This document shows, piece by piece, positions 1 to 5,305 of a stretch of DNA of 5,735 nucleotides; positions within the stretch are counted from its first letter, which is position 1, and the number at the start of each line of letters is the position of its first letter. The DNA lies in contig USQV01000076.1 of the NCBI GenBank assembly GCA_900556965.1, positions 1 to 5,735 on the forward strand, given 5' to 3'. The stretch comes from an uncultured Clostridium sp. Its GTDB lineage: Bacteria; Bacillota_A; Clostridia; Lachnospirales; Lachnospiraceae. The notes under the pieces were generated by a model. It did not search any database. It saw nothing but the letters and a program-made list of their open reading frames with translations, and was not told where the DNA came from. The translations under genes and the position numbers were made by a program.

Positions 1-292
1 CATTCTTCGCAACACCATTTTCATATCTGTTATTCCAGTTATGCCATGCACCATGTGATGTATCATGGGATTCTGTTGGTTCATAACCATCATTTAATGT
101 TGCAAGTCCGCCAAGATCGTTGGTGTAATCGCAGATTCCATCTGCTTTCGCTTCCGGTGCGATATTATCATATTCCGGTTTTTCACCTTTTTTCACTAAC
201 GCATTTGCTGCTTTCAGAAGATTTGTTCTTGCAAGATCTGCTGCCTCCTGCGTAACAGTATTATCAGCAGCTGCTGCCTTTGCTTCTTCCAG
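1..292 (-). other. Foreign segment joined to lysS: FIVAR-like linker plus discoidin/CBM-like start, probably from a secreted glycoside hydrolase
   Basis: From about residue 344 of the lysS frame the protein reads as an Ala-rich helical stretch (NTVTQEAADLARTNLLKAANAL). This has the look of the FIVAR domain found between modules of large extracellular enzymes. A short charged linker follows (VKKGEKPEYDNIAPEA), then a segment containing LATLNDGYEPTESHD and HGAWHNWNN. That second pattern (NDG, then S/T-rich, then HG-WHNW) is what I know from galactose-binding-like modules attached to glycoside hydrolases of gut Clostridia. None of this belongs to any lysyl-tRNA synthetase. The frame stays open to the window edge. 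The family assignment is by pattern recognition only. The call that it is not LysS is firmer than the call of what it is. Confidence 0.75.
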
Positions 293-1321
293 AGTATGGA
301 TCTCATTAAAGTCTACGCCGGCATACTTTTTAACTGCGTCAACCATTGTCATACGCACAAAGGGCTGTCCCAGATCCATCTCAATCCCGTTATAGACGAT
401 CTTTGTGGTTCCGAGAACCTCCTGAGCTACAAAACGGTATAAGTTTTCCGTCAGATCCATCATGCCATGGTAATCTGTATATGCCTGATAGAGCTCCATC
501 AGTGTAAACTCCGGGTTATGTCTGGTATCGAGGCCCTCGTTACGGAATACACGGCCGATCTCATAGACACGCTCCATACCGCCAACGATCAGTCTCTTTA
601 AGTAAAGCTCAAGAGAAATACGAAGCTTCAGATCTTCATCGAGGGCATTAAAATGTGTCTCGAACGGTCTGGCTGCCGCGCCGCCTGCATTTGATACAAG
701 CATCGGAGTTTCTACTTCCATAAAGTTCTCACCGGCCAGATACTTACGGATCGCAGCAAGGATCTTGGAACGTTTGATGAAGGTCTCCTTAACATCTGTA
801 TTCATGATAAGATCCACATATCTCTGACGATAGCGCATATCTGTATTGGTCAGACCATGGAATTTCTCCGGAAGGATCTGTAAGCTCTTGGATAATAAAG
901 TGATGGAGGTAACATGAACGGAGATCTCGCCCATCTTCGTTGTGAATACTTTTCCCTTAACACCAACAATATCACCAATATCAAACTTTTTAAATTCCTT
1001 GTAGGAGTCCTCTCCCACTTCATCTCTTGCTACATAGCACTGGATATCGCCCTTAAGATCCTGAACATTGCAGAAAGAAGCCTTACCCATTACCCGTTTG
1101 GACATCATACGTCCTGCAATGGAAACGTCCTTTCCTTCATATTCTGCATAATTGTTCTTAATATCTGCGCTGTGAACATCCTGATCATACTTTGTGATCA
1201 GGAACGGATCTCTCCCGTTCTCCTGTAATTCTGCAAGCTTTTCACGGCGAACCTTGAGAAGCTGGTGGATATCCGGCTCCTTCTGTCCGTTCTTTGCATT
1301 CTGGTTTCCCTGCTCTGCCAC
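1..1321 (-). CDS. lysS: Lysyl-tRNA synthetase (class II), 5' part, fused in frame to unrelated sequence; runs off the window
   Basis: Charges tRNA-Lys with lysine in the cytoplasm. My reverse-strand translation gives 440 codons from a GTG start to the window edge. Residues about 60-145 fit the N-terminal OB-fold that binds the anticodon. The class II catalytic core follows, with motif 1 around 196-209 (ends ETPML) and motif 2 around 251-281 (FRNE at 259-262, then LDTRHNPEFTLMELYQAY). GTG at 1321-1319 is chosen because AAGGAG lies 9 bases upstream and no in-frame ATG is near. It starts 31 bp after greA stops, so the two are probably co-transcribed. Bacterial LysS is usually about 490-510 residues. 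Here similarity to LysS ends near residue 345 (VDFNEIHTLEEAKA) and the rest is foreign, so motif 3 (GxGxDR) and the C-terminal third of the core are missing. As written the product should be inactive. The LysS identity of residues 1-345 is very secure; the fused tail is either an artefact or a rearrangement. Confidence 0.93.
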   Translation of the reverse strand, partial: MAEQGNQNAKNGQKEPDIHQLLKVRREKLAELQENGRDPFLITKYDQDVHSADIKNNYAEYEGKDVSIAGRMMSKRVMGKASFCNVQDLKGDIQCYVARDEVGEDSYKEFKKFDIGDIVGVKGKVFTTKMGEISVHVTSITLLSKSLQILPEKFHGLTNTDMRYRQRYVDLIMNTDVKETFIKRSKILAAIRKYLAGENFMEVETPMLVSNAGGAAARPFETHFNALDEDLKLRISLELYLKRLIVGGMERVYEIGRVFRNEGLDTRHNPEFTLMELYQAYTDYHGMMDLTENLYRFVAQEVLGTTKIVYNGIEMDLGQPFVRMTMVDAVKKYAGVDFNEIHTLEEAKAAAADNTVTQEAADLARTNLLKAANALVKKGEKPEYDNIAPEAKADGICDYTNDLGGLATLNDGYEPTESHDTSHGAWHNWNNRYENGVAKN

Positions 1322-1330
1322 TTCTTTTCT

Positions 1331-1336
1331 CTCCTT
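1331..1336 (-). promoter_or_regulatory. Ribosome binding site fixing the lysS GTG start
   Basis: Minus-strand AAGGAG lies 9 bases before GTG at 1321-1319. It decides in favour of the GTG codon, since the nearby ATG (inside CAGAATGCA) is out of frame. Confidence 0.75.
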
Positions 1337-1352
1337 CTAAGTAAATAGTAAA

Positions 1353-1835
1353 TTAGTCGACTCTCTTAATATCCAGAACCTTGTACTGGATCACTCCGGC
1401 CTGAGTCTCCACGTCAACCACGTCTCCGACTTTTCTTCCGATCAGTGCATGGCCCACCGGGGATTCATTGGAGATCTTGTTCTGCAGACTGTTTGCCTCC
1501 GTGGAACCGACAAGCTTGAATTCCATTTCTTCTTCAAATTCCATATCGTATACTTTTACCACACAGCCTACGCTGATCTTATCGAGGTTTACTTCATCCT
1601 CTACAACGACCTCAGCATTTTTAAGAAGCTTTTCCAGCTCCTCGATCCTTGCTTCAATATCTCTCTGCTCATCCTTCGCTGCATCATACTCTGCATTCTC
1701 GGATAAGTCTCCCTGTTCTCTTGCCTCTTTGATTTTCTGTGCGATCTCTCTACGGCGGTTTACCTTAAGATCCTGAAGTTCATCCTCATATTTTTTCAGA
1801 CCCGCATAAGTCAAAATGTGCTTCTTATCTGCCAT
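1353..1835 (-). CDS. greA: Transcription elongation factor GreA
   Basis: GreA enters the secondary channel of RNA polymerase and stimulates cleavage of backtracked RNA, rescuing stalled complexes. The 160-residue length matches the family (about 157-160). The N-terminal half is a charged antiparallel coiled coil (about 12-75) whose tip carries the signature AREQGDLSENAEYDAAK at 38-54, including acidic D43 and E46, the counterparts of the catalytic tip residues. The C-terminal FKBP-like half ends with the conserved SPVGHALIGRKVGD at 125-138. The ATG at 1835 is preceded by AAGGAAGG at the proper distance. A near-consensus promoter stands just upstream, and lysS follows 31 bp after the TAA stop, an order common in Clostridia. 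No key residue is missing. Confidence 0.97.
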   Translation of the reverse strand: MADKKHILTYAGLKKYEDELQDLKVNRRREIAQKIKEAREQGDLSENAEYDAAKDEQRDIEARIEELEKLLKNAEVVVEDEVNLDKISVGCVVKVYDMEFEEEMEFKLVGSTEANSLQNKISNESPVGHALIGRKVGDVVDVETQAGVIQYKVLDIKRVD

Positions 1836-1860
1836 GACGTTCTTACCTTCCTTTAAATCA

Positions 1861-1873
1861 GGGTATAATACCC
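1861..1873. repeat. 13-bp palindrome in the greA 5' leader
   Basis: GGGTATAATACCC is a perfect 6+1+6 inverted repeat. It lies between the predicted transcription start (near 1888) and the greA ribosome binding site (1846-1853). It could be a protein-binding operator or a minor RNA hairpin. Its position downstream of the promoter suits either; a chance match is also possible. Confidence 0.35.
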
Positions 1874-1894
1874 CTTTATAACTACATTCAATGT

Positions 1895-1923
1895 ATTATA
1901 GCGGAAACGTCTGCGGTTGTCAA
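1895..1923 (-). promoter_or_regulatory. Sigma-A type promoter of greA (greA-lysS)
   Basis: On the minus strand TTGACA (1923-1918) and TATAAT (1900-1895) are separated by exactly 17 bases, a perfect match to the housekeeping consensus in both boxes. Transcription should begin near 1888, giving a leader of roughly 50 bases before the greA ATG. This fits a strongly and constitutively expressed greA-lysS unit, separate from the MATE gene upstream. Confidence 0.9.
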
Positions 1924-1981
1924 GAATACGAAATCTCTTTTGGTTCGTTTTGGGCCGTTTTTCAAGCACAGCTATCACTCA

Positions 1982-2024
1982 CTTCCGAAAAATGTGGAAG
2001 CCTTAACCGGCTATGGCAGGCTAA
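1982..2024 (-). terminator. Weak hairpins after the MATE gene; no convincing terminator
   Basis: On the minus strand TTAGCC (2024-2019) can pair with GGTTAA (2008-2003) using one G-U pair, and CTTCC/GGAAG (2000-1996 with 1986-1982) forms a second 5-bp stem. The T-run at 1992-1988 lies inside the second loop rather than after a stem. This does not look like a normal intrinsic terminator. Readthrough into greA, or Rho-type ending, is possible. Confidence 0.2.
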
Positions 2025-3400
2025 CGGATCGCCTTTTTCTTCCATCCTCCTATCCGATAGAAGACAAACGTAATGATCGCTCCCAGCGTCCATGACATCA
2101 GCAGAGAGATAAATATACATTCACTGCGGCCGTTCGGAAGCTCTGCCGTTCGTGTAAGCCACGAGATCCCGTAAGCCACAGGAACGCGGACAACTACTGT
2201 TGTAAAAAGAGAGATCCACATCGGTGTCATGGTGTCGCCTGCTCCCCGCATAACGCCGGAAAGGCTCTGTGTTACTGCCATGGCGATATATCCGACAGCT
2301 AAGATCCTCATCATGTGAACACTGAGGTTAACAAGCTCTGTCGTTGATGTAAAGATGCCCATCAGATATTTTCCGAAGATCAATATCAGTACCGTGATCG
2401 AGGCCGAAACTGCCATTGCCATGATCGTACCCTGTCTGGCCCCTTCCTCTGCACGGTCATACCGCTTGGCGCCCACATTCTGACCGGAATACGTTGTCAT
2501 TGCCGTTCCGAAGGAGAAATTCGGCATCATGGCAAAGCCGTCAACACGCATGATGATCACGTTTGCTGCAATGACCATCTCTCCAAAGCTGTTCGTCAGG
2601 GACTGGACAATGATCATTGCCATGGAAAATATGGCCTGAGTCAGTCCGGAGGGAAGTCCTAAACGGATCATAGTCATCGTGTGCTCTCCGTCCACCCGCA
2701 GATATTTAGGCTTCATGTCAAAGAGCTCCTGCATTCTTGAGAGCTTGATAAAACAGAGAAGGGCCGATATCGCCTGTGCAATCGCTGTAGCGAGAGCTAC
2801 GCCGAACACACCGAGTCCCAGCCCGGCTACAAACCAGAGATCCAGAACAATGTTGATGACTGTGGCAACCAGAAGATAGAGAAGGGCGGAAACAGAGTCT
2901 CCCAGTCCCCTTAGAACACCGCTCAGAATATTGTAATATGCAACGCCGGAGATTCCCCAGAACAGGACGGTAAGATAAGAGGTACACCAGTCGATGATGC
3001 TGTCCGGTGTATGCAGAAGCTCTAAAAGAGGGCGGACGATAAAGGAACCGATCAGCATGATGAATACAGATGCGATCGCAGTTAATGTGATACAGCATCC
3101 GATCGTTTTGGAGAGCTGCTCCCGCTCCTTTGCTCCAAAATACTGGGATACCATGACGCTCGTTCCCACTGAGATACCGATAAATAATACCAGAAGCAGA
3201 TTAAAAATCGGGCTTGCACTTCCCACGGCAGCAAGCGCATTGTCACCGACAAATTTGCCTACCACGATACTATCCACGGTATTATAAAGCTGCTGAGCAA
3301 TGTTTCCGATGATCATCGGGATCGTAAACAGTGCGATCTTTTTCCACGGTGTTCCCGTGGTCATGTCCACCGGTCCGAATAGTTTCTTTAATGTTGTCAT
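2021..3400 (-). CDS. MATE family multidrug/organic cation efflux transporter
   Basis: Predicted inner-membrane antiporter exporting organic cations or drugs in exchange for Na+ or H+. The 459 residues match the usual MATE length and carry about 12 hydrophobic segments arranged as two repeated halves. The repeat is visible: GVLRGLGDS at 161-169 in the first half corresponds to GVMRGAGDT at 382-390 in the second. The N-terminal QQLYNTVDSIVVGKFVG (36-52) and the GQNVGAKRYDRA loop (306-317) are typical of the DinF/NorM-like branch abundant in Clostridia. The protein ends with a short Lys-rich tail (GGWKKKAIR). The ATG at 3400 is preceded by AAGGTGGGAG, a good ribosome binding site. Upstream lies a 315-bp structured region that looks like a regulatory leader ending in a terminator. 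Substrate cannot be read from sequence, and the neighbouring histidine genes may be unrelated to it. Family call is secure. Confidence 0.95.
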   Translation of the reverse strand: MTTLKKLFGPVDMTTGTPWKKIALFTIPMIIGNIAQQLYNTVDSIVVGKFVGDNALAAVGSASPIFNLLLVLFIGISVGTSVMVSQYFGAKEREQLSKTIGCCITLTAIASVFIMLIGSFIVRPLLELLHTPDSIIDWCTSYLTVLFWGISGVAYYNILSGVLRGLGDSVSALLYLLVATVINIVLDLWFVAGLGLGVFGVALATAIAQAISALLCFIKLSRMQELFDMKPKYLRVDGEHTMTMIRLGLPSGLTQAIFSMAMIIVQSLTNSFGEMVIAANVIIMRVDGFAMMPNFSFGTAMTTYSGQNVGAKRYDRAEEGARQGTIMAMAVSASITVLILIFGKYLMGIFTSTTELVNLSVHMMRILAVGYIAMAVTQSLSGVMRGAGDTMTPMWISLFTTVVVRVPVAYGISWLTRTAELPNGRSECIFISLLMSWTLGAIITFVFYRIGGWKKKAIR

Positions 3401-3440
3401 TCTATTGTTCTCCCACCTTAAATTTACAAGCTTATATTAT

Positions 3441-3683
3441 GGAAAAAGCTGGACCACCCCGCTGATCCGACCGGCCATTATGATTATTTCGCATGGCCGG
3501 GCGTGCTATCAGTGAACGTGGTCCAGTTATCTCAGTCGAGAAGACTCCCACCTCTTTTCGGTGGTGAGTAACAGCAAATTTGTCTCAGTAGGAATTAGAT
3601 CTCCGACTGAGCTAAACGCTCCGCGATGATGCGCAGTGATTCTGATAGGAATACGTCAACTTTGCTGACCGGAATCACGCGGC
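3441..3683 (-). ncRNA. Candidate structured leader RNA upstream of the MATE gene, family not recognised
   Basis: The 315 bases between fchA and the MATE gene hold no convincing gene but several long stems. In minus-strand order they are as follows. A first domain has CCGC/GCGG (3679-3682 with 3621-3624) and GTGATTC/GAATCAC (3672-3678 with 3636-3642), with an 11-base bulge (3625-3635) and an inner GTCA/TGAC hairpin. A second domain is closed by the 8-bp CTCAGTCG/CGACTGAG (3604-3611 with 3531-3538). It contains the hairpin ACTC-ACCACC with GGTGG-GAGT (3569-3560 with 3552-3544, one bulged A). A third domain is the terminator hairpin. A leader RNA that senses a ligand or translation and controls MATE expression is the simplest reading. 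I checked for T-box, TPP, SAM, cobalamin, FMN, guanidine-I, c-di-GMP, THF and ZTP signature sequences from memory and found none complete. A small mobile element of palindromes is the main alternative. Confidence 0.5.
3443..3526 (-). terminator. Long compound hairpin with T-tract: candidate intrinsic terminator/attenuator before the MATE gene
   Basis: Three collinear perfect helices stack with internal loops between them: CTGGACCAC/GTGGTCCAG (9 bp, 3518-3526 with 3449-3457), CTGAT/ATCAG (5 bp, 3508-3512 with 3462-3466) and CCGGCCAT/ATGGCCGG (8 bp, 3493-3500 with 3471-3478) around a 14-base loop. On the minus strand the structure is followed after a single C by TTTTT (3447-3443). The plus strand has no T-tract after it, so the minus strand is the transcribed one. 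It ends about 43 bases before the MATE ATG, the spacing expected of a transcription attenuator. It could equally serve as the terminator of the hut genes upstream. Confidence 0.65.
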
Positions 3684-3687
3684 AAAT

Positions 3688-3715
3688 ATCTTATTGGAAA
3701 GAAGTGGGGGATCAA
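3688..3715 (-). promoter_or_regulatory. Possible weak promoter for the leader RNA and MATE gene
   Basis: Minus-strand TTGATC (3715-3710) and TAAGAT (3693-3688) are separated by 16 bases and match 4 of 6 consensus positions each. The predicted start near 3681 would fall at the first base-paired stretch of the leader RNA. It begins directly after the fchA stop codon. Weak matches such as this are frequent by chance. Confidence 0.3.
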
Positions 3716-4357
3716 TTACAGGTTCATGGCTTCGGACAGCCCGCAGGACTTAAGGATCTCCTTCTCCTTTGAAATAGCCTCATCCTCCAGAGCCTTTACC
3801 TTTGCAGACATATCTGCAACAAAGGCCTCATCCTTAACAGAACCAAGATTGATCTTTACATTAAACAGTGCAGACAGCACACAGGTTCTCGCCATCATGG
3901 CAGAAACAAGACCATCTGTAACTGCATTTGTATTTCCTCTCTTAACAACAGCTTCTGCGATCGGGAAGATCTTTGCCGCTGTTTCTGCAACCTCAAGAGG
4001 TACACCGGCTGCTTCTTTTAAGCCATTCTGCATTGCTTCTCTGCGAACCGCTTTTTCTTCTTCCGTGTTTTTCGGAAGTGCCAGTGCATCCATATATGTA
4101 GTAAAGGAGGTACTGTCCTTCTGGATCGCGTCGATCAGAGTCTTTCTAAGCTCCTCTGCCTGTGCAGACAGACCGCGCATCTCGTCCTCCACCTCTGCAT
4201 ATTTCGCTTTTCCGATCGTCAGATTGGCCACCATCTCTGCCAGAGCAGCGCTTAAGCCGCCGGCAAGAGCAGCCACACTTCCGCCGCCCGGCGCCGGGGC
4301 ATCTGATGCGGTTATCTCTGTAAACTGTTCCACTGTCAGATCTTTTAAATCACCCAT
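3716..4357 (-). CDS. fchA: Formimidoyltetrahydrofolate cyclodeaminase
   Basis: Converts 5-formimino-tetrahydrofolate to 5,10-methenyl-tetrahydrofolate with release of ammonia, the step after FtcD in glutamate-forming histidine breakdown; the same enzyme serves purine fermentation in Clostridia. The 213-residue, largely helical protein matches the stand-alone family (about 200-215). It shows the glycine-rich signature DAPAPGGGSVAAL at 19-31 and the conserved KRGNTNAVTDGLVSAMMA at 139-156. In animals this domain is fused behind the formiminotransferase; here it is a separate gene 39 bp downstream of ftcD. The ATG at 4357 has a GGGAG ribosome binding site 10 bases upstream. It ends in TAA with no obvious terminator directly after it; the nearest candidate is the large hairpin before the MATE gene. 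Confidence 0.94.
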   Translation of the reverse strand: MGDLKDLTVEQFTEITASDAPAPGGGSVAALAGGLSAALAEMVANLTIGKAKYAEVEDEMRGLSAQAEELRKTLIDAIQKDSTSFTTYMDALALPKNTEEEKAVRREAMQNGLKEAAGVPLEVAETAAKIFPIAEAVVKRGNTNAVTDGLVSAMMARTCVLSALFNVKINLGSVKDEAFVADMSAKVKALEDEAISKEKEILKSCGLSEAMNL

Positions 4358-4396
4358 TGTTCTTTTGCTCCCTGCTTTCTATTCTGATTTTTCTGT

Positions 4397-5305
4397 TTAT
4401 TCTTCTTCAAGAAGCCTGTTTTCCATGATCTGTGCCGGGTCAAAGTTAGCTACCTGCAGATAATACTCTGCACAGTCTACAAGTGCCTGCATCGGAAGAA
4501 GGCCTACGATCTCACTCTCAAGAACCGGAACACCATACCGCTTTGCTTCCATCTTAACCGCCTCAAAAGCACGGTAAACAGCTGTCTTTGTATAATCTGT
4601 CAGGTTCATGGAAACCTGAGCCAGATTTCTGTCCTCCAGCATTACGCCGATTGCTTTGATATAGTGGTATCCGCCATTAATATTGCGAACTCGTCTTGCG
4701 ATCTGGTTTGCGATCTCAATATTGGAGGTTCCGAGGTTGACATTGTAAGCAACTAACGGCATTCTTGCGCCGACTGCACTGACACCGGCTGTCGGATGGA
4801 TCGTGGACGGTCCGAAATCCGGAGCCCACATAGAGGTATCCTTCATCTTTTCCGCCATTCCCTCAAACTGTCCCTTACGGATGCTGGCAAGATTTGCTCT
4901 GTGGGGAGCAGTTGCAGATGCCTCGTACAGGAAGCAGGGAACACCGTATTTTTCTCCGACTGTCTTTGCTACTTCCTTCGCCACTGCGTCTGCTTCTTCC
5001 AGAGTCGTATTGCGGCACGGAATAAACGGAACAACATCAACTGCGCCCATACGCGGATGCTGGCCTTCGTGCTTTGTCATATCGATCAGCTCTACTGCTT
5101 TTCCGAAGGATTCGATCACGGCATCTCTAAGGGCCTCCGGCTCTCCGATCGCTGTGATCACGCAGCGGTTGTGGTTCGGGTCAGTCTGGTAATCCAGCAG
5201 TCTTACTCCTTTTTTCCCTCTGAAGCAGTCCGCGATCTTTTCAACCTTTTCCATGTCACGGCCTTCGCTGTAATTCGGTACGCATTCGATCAGTTTATTT
5301 CCCAT
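4397..5305 (-). CDS. ftcD: Glutamate formimidoyltransferase
   Basis: Transfers the formimino group from N-formimino-L-glutamate to tetrahydrofolate, giving glutamate and 5-formimino-tetrahydrofolate. The 302 residues match the bacterial single-domain form. The N-terminus LIECVPNYSEGRD (5-17) is the family start. KHEGQHPRMGAVDVVPFIP (78-96) contains H83, the counterpart of the catalytic histidine (His82) of the mammalian bifunctional enzyme. DFGPSTIHPTAGVSAVGAR (163-181) and the YNVNLGTSNIEIANQIAR stretch (187-204) mark the C-terminal subdomain. The start ATG has a strong GGAGG 8 bases upstream and overlaps the end of the hutD-like gene by 11 bp, suggesting translational coupling. FchA, the next enzyme of the pathway, is encoded directly downstream. 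Nothing essential is missing. Confidence 0.97.
   Translation of the reverse strand: MGNKLIECVPNYSEGRDMEKVEKIADCFRGKKGVRLLDYQTDPNHNRCVITAIGEPEALRDAVIESFGKAVELIDMTKHEGQHPRMGAVDVVPFIPCRNTTLEEADAVAKEVAKTVGEKYGVPCFLYEASATAPHRANLASIRKGQFEGMAEKMKDTSMWAPDFGPSTIHPTAGVSAVGARMPLVAYNVNLGTSNIEIANQIARRVRNINGGYHYIKAIGVMLEDRNLAQVSMNLTDYTKTAVYRAFEAVKMEAKRYGVPVLESEIVGLLPMQALVDCAEYYLQVANFDPAQIMENRLLEEE

Noticed and set aside
1..292. Reading the lysS fusion as a new functional two-domain protein
   Set aside because: The synthetase part lacks motif 3 and cannot complete its fold. The foreign part belongs to secreted proteins, but the fusion has no signal peptide. A join artefact or rearrangement explains it better.
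914..1228. Plus-strand open frame of 104 codons within lysS
   Set aside because: Lies opposite the well-conserved OB-fold region of lysS; hydrophobic composition is a frame artefact.
3512..3530. T-box-like core (minus-strand AACTGGACCACG, cf. UGGNACC) just before the terminator arm
   Set aside because: No matching Stem I motifs (AGUA, GGUG, AGAGAG-type kink-turn) or specifier loop upstream, and no helix A1/A2 partner sequences around the core. The downstream gene is a MATE transporter, not an aminoacyl-tRNA or amino acid gene.
3530..3620. tRNA-like 5' pattern on the minus strand (GCGTTTAGCTCAGTCGG)
   Set aside because: Resembles an acceptor/D-arm start, but no T-arm GTTCGAATC, no anticodon stem and no matching 3' acceptor at tRNA spacing.
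3598..3678. Short minus-strand reading frame GTG...TAA of 27 codons (starts MIPVSKVDVF) within the leader region
   Set aside because: No ribosome binding site before the GTG, no recognisable similarity, and it lies across strong RNA stems. A leader peptide cannot be excluded but is not supported.
3726..4463. Long plus-strand open frame (245 codons) opposite fchA
   Set aside because: Antisense shadow of fchA and the end of ftcD: Ser/Ala-rich low-complexity composition, no ribosome binding site, no family resemblance.
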